Source: Parasulfitobacter algicola (GTDB taxonomy: Bacteria; Pseudomonadota; Alphaproteobacteria; Rhodobacterales; Rhodobacteraceae). From it: DNA of 64,000 nucleotides. The stretch is taken from NCBI RefSeq assembly GCF_013315265.1, contig NZ_JABUFE010000007.1, forward strand, positions 124,001-188,000, written 5' to 3'. Within the stretch, counting starts at the first letter, position 1; every line of letters begins with the position of its first letter. Under the pieces are notes generated by a model. It saw nothing but the letters and a program-made list of their open reading frames with translations. It had not been told where the DNA came from and searched no databases. Both the position numbers and the translations under genes were made by a program. Below, piece after piece: positions 9,073-18,826 of the stretch.

Positions 9073-9605
9073 TGATCGTCTTTCAACGACGCTTCCCAGG
9101 ATGCAACAAAAGTTGCCATCCGACCGCGTTGCCCGTCCATCACGCGCAGGCAGACCGCCTCGCCCGGTTGCAAATCCGCAAATCCGGAACTGCGCAGAAT
9201 TTCGATATGAATGAACACATCTTCATCGCGGCCGAAAACATTGGCAAAACCAAAGCCTTTTCCCTTGTCGAACCATTTGACCCGCGCGGGTTCCAATGGT
9301 GACAACTCGATGGTTTCAGTATCGATGCCCATCAAATCGGTCAGTGTTGATGCAAAATTTCCCTCAGGGGGGGCGATATCAATCACCTCAACAGCCTGAA
9401 TGCCCCGTGTCGTCTTTTGCACAGTTACTGTGATGTTGGCCGAATCAGCGACTGAACTTTGTCCAAAATTACGCAATACATTTGCGTGCAACAAAATATC
9501 AGGTCCGCCATCATCAGAGACAACAAATCCAAAGCCTTTTGTTGGATCAAACCATTTAACGTGGCCGGTCACGGTTTCGTGAGTATCTGTATCTTCGTTT
9601 GTCAT
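9069..9605 (-). CDS. Protein with two cold-shock domains
   Basis: A 178-residue protein containing two cold-shock (OB-fold, single-strand nucleic-acid-binding) domains. The first spans about residues 13-77 (VTGHVKWFDPTKGFGFVVSD, with DILLHANVL as RNP2), the second about 108-172 (ARVKWFDKGKGFGFANVFGR, with DEDVFIHIEILR). The linker between them is acidic. Double-CSD proteins of this length are typical of alphaproteobacteria and probably act as RNA chaperones or antiterminators. It is the first gene of a two-gene unit with the DUF192 gene. Confidence 0.92.
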   Translation of the reverse strand: MTNEDTDTHETVTGHVKWFDPTKGFGFVVSDDGGPDILLHANVLRNFGQSSVADSANITVTVQKTTRGIQAVEVIDIAPPEGNFASTLTDLMGIDTETIELSPLEPARVKWFDKGKGFGFANVFGRDEDVFIHIEILRSSGFADLQPGEAVCLRVMDGQRGRMATFVASWEASLKDDQ

Positions 9606-9725
9606 TATTATAAGTCCGAGGGCTGTCCGAGCGACGACCCATTAACATGTGTACTACCTATGTCTATGTGCTCGGCCTTAATTGCAAGTGTATGATTTTT
9701 ATTGACCCGCTGATAATTCAAAATA

Positions 9726-10328
9726 TCATGGGTTTAGTCTTACTGTTTCCCATTCGTGGTCAAGGCTGGGCCTTCGCCATCGGAATCGGTCGTGTAATCG
9801 AAATTCACCATCAGCCCAAAATTCAACTTCAAGTGGTTTTATTCGGAATCCCCCCCAAAACGGCGGACGCTTGGGATTCGTGCCATGCTGAGCTGTTATT
9901 TTTGCAACTTCCGCGATCAAAGTGGCGCGGGATGAAAGTGGGCGGGACTGTTTTGACGCCCATGCGCCCAATCTACTTTTAAGCGAACGTGATGCAAAAT
10001 AGTCATCAGCCTGCGGTCCATTTTCTTTTTCAACAAGACCGCGCACACGCACCTGACGACGCAATGATTTCCAGTGCATCACAAAAGCCGCCTTTCCAGA
10101 TTGATCAATTTCAGCGGCTTTTTGGCTTTCATAATTGGTGTAAAAAACGAATCCGTCATCTTCTATATCTTTAAGTAAAACCATGCGCACATTGGGCAAT
10201 CCATCCGCATCCACAGTGGAAAGTGCGATCGCATTGGGGTCGTTTGGTTCTGTCTTTTCTGCTTCTGCCATCCAGGTACGAACAATGTCAAAAGGACTGT
10301 TACCAGTGAATATTCCAGTTTTCTCCAT
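9726..10328 (-). CDS. pdxH: Pyridoxamine/pyridoxine 5'-phosphate oxidase
   Basis: FMN enzyme that oxidises pyridoxine or pyridoxamine 5'-phosphate to pyridoxal 5'-phosphate, the final step of B6 supply. The 200-residue protein has the family pattern throughout: [52 protein letters not shown] and the C-terminal segment [20 protein letters not shown] followed by [10 protein letters not shown], which binds substrate and FMN phosphate. It is divergent from fabI, with about 150 bp between the two starts. Length is close to the usual 200-220 residues. Confidence 0.95.
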   Translation of the reverse strand: MEKTGIFTGNSPFDIVRTWMAEAEKTEPNDPNAIALSTVDADGLPNVRMVLLKDIEDDGFVFYTNYESQKAAEIDQSGKAAFVMHWKSLRRQVRVRGLVEKENGPQADDYFASRSLKSRLGAWASKQSRPLSSRATLIAEVAKITAQHGTNPKRPPFWGGFRIKPLEVEFWADGEFRLHDRFRWRRPSLDHEWETVRLNP

Positions 10329-10475
10329 TCACACCTTCTCCGGGTCACGCAAGGTAAGCCGCTAGTCGACATACACAAAATTTGCAAGCAGAAGACCTGT
10401 TCAGGCCATCTTGCCGCATCCTTAGCAATGGCCTAAACCACGTAATCAATATGCAGATGGGCAGGGATGGTAAAG

Positions 10476-11282
10476 ATGTCAACAAAACTAATGGCAGGAA
10501 AACGCGGCCTTATAATGGGGCTGGCCAATGACAAGTCAATTGCGTGGGGGATTGCAAAGGCATGTGCCGAGGCGGGAGCGGAACTGGCTTTCTCGTATCA
10601 AGGCGATGCTTTGAAAAAGCGGGTTGATCCGCTGGCGGCACAGGTTGGGTCCGATTTGGTCATCCCCTGCGATGTGGGCGATGAAGCATCGATGGATGCA
10701 CTGTTCGACACGCTTAAGGAAAAGTGGGGCACATTGGATTTCATCGTCCACGCCATCGGATTTTCTGACAAAAACGAACTGCGTGGGCGATATGTTGACA
10801 CAACTCGTGGCAATTTCCAGATGTCGATGGATATCTCGGTCTATTCGTTCACAGCCGTCGTGCAGCGCGCGGAAAAGATGATGAACGAAGGTGGCAGTTG
10901 TCTGACACTGACATATTACGGCGCTGAAAAGGTCATGCCGCACTATAATGTCATGGGTGTGGCCAAGGCCGCCCTTGAAGCCAGCGTACGATACCTGGCC
11001 GAAGATCTGGGCAAAGATGGCATTCGTGTTAACGCCATCAGCGCCGGTCCGATCAAGACGCTTGCCGCCAGCGGCATCGGTGATTTTCGCTATATTATGA
11101 AATGGAACGAATATAACGCACCGCTGCGCCGCACGGTTAGCATCGATGATGTCGGTAAATCGGCCTTGTATCTGCTGTCCGATCTTGGATCGGGCACGAC
11201 AGGCGAAATTCTGCATGTGGATGCAGGCTATCATGTGGTCGGTATGAAGGCCGTTGACGCACCGGATATGCAAAAAGAATGA
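10476..11282 (+). CDS. fabI: Enoyl-[acyl-carrier-protein] reductase (NADH)
   Basis: Final reductive step of each fatty acid elongation cycle. Rossmann-type short-chain reductase with the FabI-specific opening RGLIMGLANDKSIAWGIAKA and the active-site pair Tyr157-x6-Lys164 (YNVMGVAK), preceded by Tyr147. The ORF is open from 10467, but GCAGGG at 10461-10466 directly abuts that ATG; the ATG at 10476 has proper spacing and matches the normal N-terminus, giving 268 residues. The stop overlaps the start of the LysE-type gene by 4 nt, so the two are probably co-translated. Confidence 0.94.
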   Translation: MSTKLMAGKRGLIMGLANDKSIAWGIAKACAEAGAELAFSYQGDALKKRVDPLAAQVGSDLVIPCDVGDEASMDALFDTLKEKWGTLDFIVHAIGFSDKNELRGRYVDTTRGNFQMSMDISVYSFTAVVQRAEKMMNEGGSCLTLTYYGAEKVMPHYNVMGVAKAALEASVRYLAEDLGKDGIRVNAISAGPIKTLAASGIGDFRYIMKWNEYNAPLRRTVSIDDVGKSALYLLSDLGSGTTGEILHVDAGYHVVGMKAVDAPDMQKE

Positions 11283-11893
11283 CTTGGGCTATTCTTGGAT
11301 CAATCGCACTAATCCATCTGGCGGCAGCCATCAGCCCAGGGCCATCCTTTGTGGTGTCGGTCAAAACTGCCGCCGCCGAAGGGTTTCGTGTCGCAGCAGC
11401 CTTGGCCGTTGGCTTTGGTCTTGGTGCGTTGATCTGGGCGCTCGCCGCGCTTTTGGGTTTGGCTGTCTTGTTCAAAGTCATGCCGCAACTTCTGATGGCG
11501 CTGAAAATCATCGGCGGTATTTTTCTGTGTTTTATCGCCTTCATGATGTGGCGGCATGCCAATGATCCGATCGACGTTATCGAAAACGATGCCCCGCCGC
11601 GCACAATGCTATCGGCCGTCCGGCTTGGCCTTGTCACGCAGCTGGCCAATCCAAAGCCAGCCGTTTTCTTTGGGGCTGTATTCATCGGTTTGGTGCCCGA
11701 AGGCAGTTCACTGGCATCGCTTTCACTGATCTTGGCGATTATCTTCATCAACGAAACGTTATGGTATGTGATTGTTGCGAAGACATTTTCGACTCATACC
11801 GCCAGAAATGCCTATACAAAGTTCAAAGCCTGGGTGGATCGCGCCTTTGGCGGACTTATCGCGCTTTTCGGCCTGAAAATCGCACTTGGTTAA
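11279..11893 (+). CDS. LysE-family amino-acid/metabolite exporter
   Basis: A 204-residue inner-membrane protein with about six hydrophobic segments and the LysE/RhtB signature near the N-terminus ([20 protein letters not shown]). Such proteins export amino acids or similar small molecules; the substrate cannot be read from sequence. It starts inside the fabI stop codon (ATGA overlap). The internal segment [20 protein letters not shown] is also typical of the family. Confidence 0.88.
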   Translation: MTWAILGSIALIHLAAAISPGPSFVVSVKTAAAEGFRVAAALAVGFGLGALIWALAALLGLAVLFKVMPQLLMALKIIGGIFLCFIAFMMWRHANDPIDVIENDAPPRTMLSAVRLGLVTQLANPKPAVFFGAVFIGLVPEGSSLASLSLILAIIFINETLWYVIVAKTFSTHTARNAYTKFKAWVDRAFGGLIALFGLKIALG

Positions 11894-11907
11894 CGAAAGG
11901 GCCAGTC

Positions 11908-12411
11908 ATGTCGGATCTTCTGCCACACGAAAAAGGGTTCCACGTCAGTTGGGATCAGCTTCACCGCGACAGCCGCGCCTTGGCCTGGCGGCTTGATGGG
12001 CATGGCCCCGATGATGGCGCATGGCGCGCAGTGGTCGCGATCACTCGTGGCGGCATGGCCCCTGCGATGATCGTCAGCCGTGAATTGGACATTCGCACCG
12101 TCGATACGATCAGCGTGCGCAGTTACAGCCATCAGGATCGATCCGAGGCGAAAATCCTGAAAGCCCCCGACACAGACCTGATGGGCGATGGCACCGGTAT
12201 TCTGGTCGTTGACGATCTGGTCGACAGCGGCAAGACACTGGAACTTGTCAGATCACTGTATCCAAACGCCCATTTCGCGACGGTTTACGCAAAACCCCAG
12301 GGCCGTCCGATGGTCGATACCTTTATCACCGAGGTCAGCCAAGACACCTGGATTTTCTTTCCCTGGGATATGGCGCTGCAATACGTCGAACCTTATCGCG
12401 GTACAGATTAA
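11908..12411 (+). CDS. gpt: Xanthine-guanine phosphoribosyltransferase
   Basis: Purine salvage enzyme that joins PRPP to guanine, xanthine or hypoxanthine. The 167-residue product has the type I PRTase features: the hood region near the N-terminus ([15 protein letters not shown]), [13 protein letters not shown], and the PRPP-binding motif [13 protein letters not shown]. The frame is open upstream to 11761, but the ATG at 11908 follows GAAAGG at 11895-11900 and begins at the normal family N-terminus. It lies 14 bases after the LysE gene and just before an aminotransferase gene. Confidence 0.92.
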   Translation: MSDLLPHEKGFHVSWDQLHRDSRALAWRLDGHGPDDGAWRAVVAITRGGMAPAMIVSRELDIRTVDTISVRSYSHQDRSEAKILKAPDTDLMGDGTGILVVDDLVDSGKTLELVRSLYPNAHFATVYAKPQGRPMVDTFITEVSQDTWIFFPWDMALQYVEPYRGTD

Positions 12412-12414
12412 ACG

Positions 12415-13599
12415 ATGGTGTCCAGCACGCAGATGACATTCGCGCCCCCGGTCATGGCGGCGCGCCAGTGGTTGGATGGCGTCACTTTTCCCGCCGACCG
12501 CCCCCTATTGAACGTCAGTCAAGCCGCGCCTGTCGATCCGCCCCCTGCCCCCATGCTGGCCGCGATGGCCGATATGATTGCGGATCCGGACACCCATCTT
12601 TACGGACCCGTTCTGGGCCTGCCTGAATTGCGCGCGCAGGTCGCGCAGCATTGGACCCGCAGCTATGGTGGCGCTGTTTCAGACGATCAGGTTGCCATAA
12701 CATCGGGCTGCAATCAGGCTTTTGCCGCAACGATTGCCGCCATCGCGCAAGCCGGTGATGCCGTGATGTTGCCGACGCCGTGGTACTTTAACCATAAAAT
12801 GTGGCTGGATATGGCGGGCGTTCAGGCCCTGCCCTTGCCCACCGGCCCTGATCTTTTGCCCGACCCGGAACAGGCCGCACAGCTGATTACGGATCGGACC
12901 CGCGCCATCGCGCTGGTCACGCCCAATAATCCCGGCGGGGTCGAATACCCAACCGATCTGATCCGCGCCTTTTACAATCTGGCGCAATCGCGCGGTCTGA
13001 AGTTAATCATCGATGAAACCTATCGCGACTTTCACAGCCATATCGGCCCGTCCCATGATTTGTTCACGGATCCCGACTGGCCCCAAACACTGATCCAGCT
13101 TTACAGCTTTTCCAAAGCCTATCGTCTGACCGGGCACCGCGTGGGCGCCATGGTGACATCTACGAACCTGTTGGCCGAGGCTGAAAAATTCCTGGACACT
13201 GTCACCATCTGCCCCAACCAACTGGGTCAAAAGGCTGCCCTTTGGGGGATGCAAAATCTGTCGCAATGGCTGGCCGGTGAACGCGCTGAAATCTTGAACC
13301 GTCGCGCAGCTATCACAGACCATTTCCCGATGTTAGACCAGCATGGCTGGCAGCTTTTGGGTTGTGGCGCCTATTTCGCCTATGTGCGCCATCCATTTGA
13401 TATGCCGTCCGATCAACTGGCCCGACATCTGGTCCGCGACGCATCTATTCTGCTGTTGCCTGGTACCATGTTTCAACCAGATGGCAATCTGGATGGCAAA
13501 CGCCAACTGCGCATTGCTTTTGCGAATATCGACCGCGATCAGATCAAGATGCTTTTTGAACGTCTGGCAGACCTTGCCCCGCCTGCGCCACTGTCATAA
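12415..13599 (+). CDS. PLP-dependent aminotransferase, class I/II
   Basis: A 394-residue fold-type I aminotransferase. The PLP-binding lysine lies in YSFSKAYRLTGHRVGAM, the cofactor Asn in VTPNNPGG and the Asp-x-x-Tyr segment in LIIDETYRDF. The N-terminal part (YGPVLGLPELRAQVAQHW) fits aspartate/aromatic-type enzymes. The amino donor and acceptor cannot be assigned. It starts 4 bases after gpt, suggesting an operon, although a functional link with purine salvage is not obvious. A second in-frame ATG at 12433 is an alternative start. Confidence 0.88.
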   Translation: MVSSTQMTFAPPVMAARQWLDGVTFPADRPLLNVSQAAPVDPPPAPMLAAMADMIADPDTHLYGPVLGLPELRAQVAQHWTRSYGGAVSDDQVAITSGCNQAFAATIAAIAQAGDAVMLPTPWYFNHKMWLDMAGVQALPLPTGPDLLPDPEQAAQLITDRTRAIALVTPNNPGGVEYPTDLIRAFYNLAQSRGLKLIIDETYRDFHSHIGPSHDLFTDPDWPQTLIQLYSFSKAYRLTGHRVGAMVTSTNLLAEAEKFLDTVTICPNQLGQKAALWGMQNLSQWLAGERAEILNRRAAITDHFPMLDQHGWQLLGCGAYFAYVRHPFDMPSDQLARHLVRDASILLLPGTMFQPDGNLDGKRQLRIAFANIDRDQIKMLFERLADLAPPAPLS

Positions 13600-13626
13600 G
13601 ACACAAAAAGTGCAAAAGGGGACATC

Positions 13627-15474
13627 ATGTTCAAAAGTAAAACCTCTAAGTTTTTCATCTGGATCATCGTGCTGTTGCTGTTCGTCGGCCTGGCCGGATT
13701 TTCCGTCGGCGGGTTCGGTACGTCATTTGGTACAATCGCGACCGTCGGCAACAAAAAGGTCTATGGCGACACTTATGCCCGCGAGTTGAACAATGAAATC
13801 CGCGCCTTTGCACGTCAGAATGGCCGCCCCATTCCCTTTCCCGAAGCGCAAGATCAAGGCATTCCCCTGCGTGTTCAGCAACGCCTGATCGCCATCCGCG
13901 CATTGGACAATGAAGCCAGCAATCTTGGTATTTCCGTGGGCGACGATCTGGTACGTCAACAAATCCTGGGATTACGTGAGTTCAATGATCAAAATGGTGA
14001 TTTCGACCGCGAGGCTTATCGCCAATCACTACGCCAAAACGGTCAGCGCGAATCTGAATTTGAATTGGAAGTTCGTGAAAATGCCACCCGTGATCTGATC
14101 CGCGTGGCCATAGCCAGCGGCGCGAAACCTGCAGATACCTATGTTGATACCTTTTATAACTTTCTGGCCGAACGGCGCAATTTCACGTGGGTTTCCCTGA
14201 CTGCGGCGGACCTGGAAACGGCGGTTGGTGTGCCATCTGCGGATCAATTGCAGACCTATTATGACGAAAACCCGGCCCCTTTCACTTTGCCCGAAACCAA
14301 ACGCATCACCTATGCATGGCTAACACCCGACATGCTGCGCGATCAGATCGACATCAACGAAGATGATTTGCGCAAAATCTATAATGACAACATAGACGAT
14401 TATGTGATCCCCGAACGTCGTCTGGTTGAACGTCTGGTGTTTGGTACACAGGCAGAAGCCGATGCCGCCAAGGCACGTCTGGACGCGGGCGAAATCACAT
14501 TTCCCGATCTGGTGGCTGAACGTGAACTGACACTAGCCGCCATCGATCTTGGCGATCAGTCGCAAGAAAGTCTGGGCGAAGCCGGAGACGCCGTGTTTGG
14601 CATCGAAAATCCAGGCGGCGTTGTTGGCCCCTTGCCGTCGCCACTGGGACCTGCGCTTTACCGGATGAATGCTATTCTGTCAGCACAGGAAACCACCTTT
14701 GAAGAGGTGCGCGAACAGCTTGAAAGCGAACTGGCCGTCGATGACGCCCGAGGCATTATCGAAGATCAGATCAACCCGCTTGAGGATCGTCTGGCCAGTG
14801 GTGCGACCCTTGAAACATTGGCAGAAGACAGCGACCTGCAGGTTGGTACGATCGACTGGTATCCTGGCGTCACGGGTGACATCGCGAATTATATCTCATT
14901 CCGCATCGCCGCTGCCGGGCTTACAGACAGCGATTTCCCCGAATTTCAGCAACTGGAAGACGGTGGTATCTTTGCAATGCGGCTGGACGAGGTCATCGCG
15001 CCCCGCGTTCAACCGCTGGAAGATGTGCGTGCTGCGGCCATTCAAAGCTGGCAGGCTGCAGAAACCATGTCACAGCTTGAAGCACTGGCGGCCAATGTCG
15101 TTGAACAGATGCAAAACGGCGAAGACATCGCAGCGCTTGGCCTGACCGAACGTGTGGAACAGGACATTACCCGCGAACAGTCTTTGCCCGAGGCACCTGT
15201 GACTTTGATTACAGAGGTTTTTCAGGACATGGCCCAAGGCGATGTGCGCAGCGTCACAGGTGCTGAAACCGTGGCCGTCGTGCGTCTGGATGATATTTTG
15301 CCGCCCGATCATGACAACCCAGAAATCGCAGGCATTCGCGGGGCAATCATCAATGCGGCCGAACAAAGTCTGGCCGAAGATCTGTTACTGGCCTATATCA
15401 TTCGCGTTCAGCAAGATGCGTCCCCAACGATCAATCAGGCTGCGGTCAACACGATCCACGCAAACTTTCAATAG
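13627..15474 (+). CDS. PpiD-like periplasmic folding factor (SurA/parvulin type)
   Basis: A 615-residue inner-membrane-anchored protein. A single transmembrane segment at about residues 12-32 (IWIIVLLLFVGLAGFSVGG) is followed by a SurA-type N-terminal chaperone region and a degenerate parvulin-like peptidyl-prolyl isomerase domain at about residues 265-355 (QAEADAAKARLDAGEITFPD and GDAVFGIENPGGVVGPLPSP). This is the PpiD layout: a periplasmic chaperone tethered near the Sec exit. It lies 9 bases before trpE, an arrangement that recurs in Rhodobacteraceae, so the two may share a transcript. Confidence 0.87.
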   Translation: MFKSKTSKFFIWIIVLLLFVGLAGFSVGGFGTSFGTIATVGNKKVYGDTYARELNNEIRAFARQNGRPIPFPEAQDQGIPLRVQQRLIAIRALDNEASNLGISVGDDLVRQQILGLREFNDQNGDFDREAYRQSLRQNGQRESEFELEVRENATRDLIRVAIASGAKPADTYVDTFYNFLAERRNFTWVSLTAADLETAVGVPSADQLQTYYDENPAPFTLPETKRITYAWLTPDMLRDQIDINEDDLRKIYNDNIDDYVIPERRLVERLVFGTQAEADAAKARLDAGEITFPDLVAERELTLAAIDLGDQSQESLGEAGDAVFGIENPGGVVGPLPSPLGPALYRMNAILSAQETTFEEVREQLESELAVDDARGIIEDQINPLEDRLASGATLETLAEDSDLQVGTIDWYPGVTGDIANYISFRIAAAGLTDSDFPEFQQLEDGGIFAMRLDEVIAPRVQPLEDVRAAAIQSWQAAETMSQLEALAANVVEQMQNGEDIAALGLTERVEQDITREQSLPEAPVTLITEVFQDMAQGDVRSVTGAETVAVVRLDDILPPDHDNPEIAGIRGAIINAAEQSLAEDLLLAYIIRVQQDASPTINQAAVNTIHANFQ

Positions 15475-15483
15475 GTCCGTCAG

Positions 15484-16995
15484 GTGACATTAACCCCCGC
15501 ATTTTCCGTGTTCGAAACCGCGTATAATGCGGGGAAAAATCAGCTGGTCTACAGCAGATTGGCCGCGGATCTGGACACACCTGTATCATTGATGATGAAA
15601 CTGGCAGGCGCCGCCAAGGACAGCTTCATTCTGGAAAGCGTCACCGGCGGCGAAGTGCGCGGGCGTTATTCGATCATCGGAATGAAGCCCGATATCATCT
15701 GGCAATGTCACGGCACCCAAAGCCGCATCAACCGGCAGGCGCGTTATGATGCGGATGCATTTCAGAATCAGGACGGCGATCCGCTGCAGACCCTGCGCGA
15801 TCTGATTGAAGAAAGCCGCGTGGACATGCCCGGTGACCTGCCCGCCGCTGCTGCGGGGCTTTTTGGATATCTAGGCTATGACATGATCCGACTGGTCGAA
15901 CACCTGCCCGATGTGAACCCCGATGTAATGGGGCTGCCCGACGCTGTCATGATGCGCCCGTCGGTCATCGCGGTGCTGGATGGCGTCAAGGGAGAGGTGA
16001 TCCTGGTTTCGCCCGCATGGGTGTCATCGGGCTTGTCTGCCCGGGCGGCCTATGCCCAAGCGGCGGAACGTGTATCAGACGCGCTGCGCGATCTGGAACG
16101 GGCCCTGCCTAGTGCATCGCGCGAGATGGGCGATGGGGAAGCCGCCGCAGAACCGGTGTCAAATTTCACCAAAGACGGCTATAAGGCGGCGATTGAAAAA
16201 GCCAAAGACTATATCAAGGCTGGTGATATTTTTCAGGTCGTGCCCGCACAACGGTGGACCCAGGATTTTAACGCACCGCCCTTTGCGCTTTACCGGTCCT
16301 TGCGGCGCACCAACCCGTCGCCTTTCATGTTTTTCTTCAATTTCGGTGGCTTTCAAGTGATCGGCGCCAGCCCGGAAATTCTGGTGCGTGTGTTCGGAAA
16401 CGAAGTTACAATCCGCCCGATTGCAGGCACCCGAAGGCGTGGCAAAACCCCCGATGAAGACAATGCGCTTGAGGCAGATTTACTGGCCGACCAGAAAGAG
16501 CTGGCCGAACATCTGATGCTGCTGGATCTGGGCCGCAACGATACAGCCCGTGTGTCTAAGATCGGTACTGTTCGACCGACCGAAAAATTCATTGTCGAAC
16601 GCTATAGCCATGTCATGCATATCGTGTCGAACGTGGTCGGCGAACTGGCCGATGATCAGGACGCGCTGTCAGCTTTGCTGGCGGGATTGCCGGCAGGTAC
16701 GGTATCAGGCGCCCCAAAGGTACGGGCCATGCAGATCATCGATGAGCTTGAGCCTGAAAAGCGTGGTGTTTACGGTGGTGGATGTGGCTATTTCGCGGCC
16801 AACGGCGATATGGATATGTGCATCGCACTGCGCACGGCTGTGCTGAAAGACAGCAAACTGTATATTCAGGCAGGCGGCGGTGTCGTCTATGATAGCGACC
16901 CCGAAGCGGAATGGCAGGAAACCATGGATAAATCCCAAGCCATTCGCAAAGCTGCACAAGATGCCCTGAAATTCACCCACGGTTCGGGGAATTAG
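15484..16995 (+). CDS. trpE: Anthranilate synthase component I
   Basis: Makes anthranilate from chorismate with the TrpG glutaminase. The 503-residue protein starts with GTG at 15484. The C-terminal chorismate-binding domain shows RPIAGTRRRGKTPDEDNALE, LMLLDLGRNDTARV and GLPAGTVSGAPKVRAMQI. The N-terminal SFILESVTGGEVRGRYSIIG corresponds to the LLES tryptophan-feedback motif. trpE is separated from trpGDC by the polysaccharide-deacetylase gene on the other strand, so the trp genes form at least two transcription units here. Confidence 0.96.
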   Translation: MTLTPAFSVFETAYNAGKNQLVYSRLAADLDTPVSLMMKLAGAAKDSFILESVTGGEVRGRYSIIGMKPDIIWQCHGTQSRINRQARYDADAFQNQDGDPLQTLRDLIEESRVDMPGDLPAAAAGLFGYLGYDMIRLVEHLPDVNPDVMGLPDAVMMRPSVIAVLDGVKGEVILVSPAWVSSGLSARAAYAQAAERVSDALRDLERALPSASREMGDGEAAAEPVSNFTKDGYKAAIEKAKDYIKAGDIFQVVPAQRWTQDFNAPPFALYRSLRRTNPSPFMFFFNFGGFQVIGASPEILVRVFGNEVTIRPIAGTRRRGKTPDEDNALEADLLADQKELAEHLMLLDLGRNDTARVSKIGTVRPTEKFIVERYSHVMHIVSNVVGELADDQDALSALLAGLPAGTVSGAPKVRAMQIIDELEPEKRGVYGGGCGYFAANGDMDMCIALRTAVLKDSKLYIQAGGGVVYDSDPEAEWQETMDKSQAIRKAAQDALKFTHGSGN

Positions 16996-16998
16996 TTC

Positions 16999-17066
16999 CG
17001 CCGCTCATCAGTCCCTGTCCGGGCCTTCTTCGCAAAGAAAACCCGACTAGGGTTTGATGAGCGGCG
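16999..17066. terminator. Large nested hairpin between trpE and the deacetylase gene
   Basis: CGCCGCTCATCA at 16999-17010 is perfectly inverted at 17055-17066. Inside it CCCTGTCCGGG nearly mirrors CCCGACTAGGG, and TTCTT pairs with AAGAA around CGCA, so nearly the whole 68-nt interval can fold into one rod. It sits exactly between two convergent stop codons, so a bidirectional transcription end is likely. Confidence 0.65.
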
Positions 17067-17071
17067 TAGAG

Positions 17072-18691
17072 TTATTGCGCTTTCAAAACAGACGACAAGG
17101 GTGCAATCGCTACAGTTTCGGCACGCGGTGTTTGCGACCATTCCGACAGCGCCGATATCACTGCGGGTGACATTTGGGCGACCAGCAGCACATTACCATC
17201 ACGCCCGGCGCGGAACACGGCTGAATCCAGCGTTCGACGGATCGCCATGCTGTTGGTATCCGAAATCTCGCGGAAGACCGAAACAGCAGGCAATCCTTCG
17301 CGGTCAGCAACACGTTGTGCACTGTTCAACCCCGATGAGACCGTGACAAGCCCCTGACCTGTCGCATCCAAGATCTGAACCAGTTGCGTGACAAGACGTG
17401 TCTGGTTTTGAAAGTCGTTGTTGCCTTGTTCAAAAACGGCGACTGCCTGTGGCACCGCCGCGCGATAGCTTTCAAACGTCACTTCAATGTCAGCGGGCGT
17501 CGCATCGCTTGGCAGATTGGTCATCATGGCCACTTCAAACCCGGCACGGCGGTACGCCGAAGCACGGTCACTGGCATTACCGCGTGTTGCATCCACCGCA
17601 ACCGTAACCGGATAGGAAAAACCGCTTATCATATTTGAGGACACATTTGTCGATCCATCATCCATCAGCATCACGGAAAACAACGGCCTGTTTTGCGGGT
17701 TCTCGAATGGCACGGCAAAATCATCTAAGGCATTGCCAGTCGATACCGCATTCACGGTGCCCGTCCCCTGTGCGGCCTGGGATGGTTGTCCGATTGTTGG
17801 CAAACGCGTGCTATTGCTGCCACGATTGATCGCGCCCTGACCTTGCAAAGAACTTTGACCGATCTGCAAGCGACGTGGGCGTGTTCCGGCATTCCCGGTC
17901 GATGTCTCGGCCGATGCAATCTGTTCTTCGACAGGCTCTGGCGCGACCTCTGGTGTGGCCTCAACCACCTCGGGCTCTGCCACTTCTGGTTCCGGAGTGA
18001 TCGGATCAACGGGTGCCTCGGCAACGTCAACGGGTTGCGCAACCTCTGCAGGCTCTTGTGGGGGCTGCTCAGCTGCGACCTCTGGTTCTTCCAAAGGCGG
18101 CGCTGCGGGTGTGTTATCAACGGTGACCTCTGTCTCAGGCTCTGGCGTTTGCTGTGGACTGGTCTGGTTCAACGACGGTTCACCCGATGGCCCGCCCGAC
18201 GGCGAAACGGGGTCATTCGGGATCAAAATAAAAGACAGCTGCGGTTCTTCGACCTCAGGTTCAACCGGGGCCTGTGGTGCCTGGGTTTCGACTTCGGGCT
18301 GGGCTTCGGGCTGAACTTCGGCCACTTCAACTTCGGGCTCAATCGGGGCCGGAACCGGATCCGGCTCAGCAACGGGCTGTGGCACAACTTCCGCAACCTC
18401 GGGTGTTGGTGGCGTGTCCTCGACAACCTCGGGCTCTGCCACAGGCTCGGGTACTTCAACTTCGGCGGTCTCTTCGGGTTGGGTCGGGATAACCGGCTGA
18501 GGTGTCTCTGTGATAATGATCATCGGTTGATCGATCACTTCCGTCTCGACCGGCAACGGCTCAGCCGCCGTTTTCGCCATGTCACCAATTTGCCTGTCTT
18601 CGGGCGGTCCGCTGACGGCCGCCATGATAGCGGCACCCGTCCCCAAGACGACCACACCTAAAAACGCTCCTGATAAAAAACCACGTGCCAC
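17072..18691 (-). CDS. Divergent polysaccharide deacetylase (DUF610/YibQ type)
   Basis: A 539-residue protein with an N-terminal hydrophobic anchor at about residues 8-26, a very long Pro/Glu/Val-rich segment at about residues 40-270, and a C-terminal NodB-like fold (PLFSVMLMDDGS, FSYPVTVAVDA, RRAGFEVAMMTNLPSDATPA and VLLVAQMSPAVISALSEWSQ). Members of this divergent family usually lack some metal ligands of true deacetylases. The Pro/Glu region probably reaches through or along the peptidoglycan. It is convergent with trpE and divergent from trpG, so it interrupts the trp region. Confidence 0.8.
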   Translation of the reverse strand: MARGFLSGAFLGVVVLGTGAAIMAAVSGPPEDRQIGDMAKTAAEPLPVETEVIDQPMIIITETPQPVIPTQPEETAEVEVPEPVAEPEVVEDTPPTPEVAEVVPQPVAEPDPVPAPIEPEVEVAEVQPEAQPEVETQAPQAPVEPEVEEPQLSFILIPNDPVSPSGGPSGEPSLNQTSPQQTPEPETEVTVDNTPAAPPLEEPEVAAEQPPQEPAEVAQPVDVAEAPVDPITPEPEVAEPEVVEATPEVAPEPVEEQIASAETSTGNAGTRPRRLQIGQSSLQGQGAINRGSNSTRLPTIGQPSQAAQGTGTVNAVSTGNALDDFAVPFENPQNRPLFSVMLMDDGSTNVSSNMISGFSYPVTVAVDATRGNASDRASAYRRAGFEVAMMTNLPSDATPADIEVTFESYRAAVPQAVAVFEQGNNDFQNQTRLVTQLVQILDATGQGLVTVSSGLNSAQRVADREGLPAVSVFREISDTNSMAIRRTLDSAVFRAGRDGNVLLVAQMSPAVISALSEWSQTPRAETVAIAPLSSVLKAQ

Positions 18692-18826
18692 GATATTATC
18701 TATCCTTTTTAACGCTCGTACTGCCCGTCATGCCCTTGACGTCGCGCAGTAACCCTGAACATTTATAACCCAACCTAAGCCTATGACGGTAGTCCATATT
18801 TTCGCAAGAGTCCCAAAGGCAAAGAA

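Noticed and set aside
10536-11273. A 245-codon minus-strand frame covering fabI
   Set aside because: Antisense shadow of a well-conserved gene; no ribosome-binding site or recognisable domain.
17786-18661. A 291-codon plus-strand frame opposite the deacetylase gene, rich in Leu, Arg and Gly
   Set aside because: It mirrors the Pro/Glu-rich linker on the other strand; the composition is a by-product of that repeat and no family pattern is visible.
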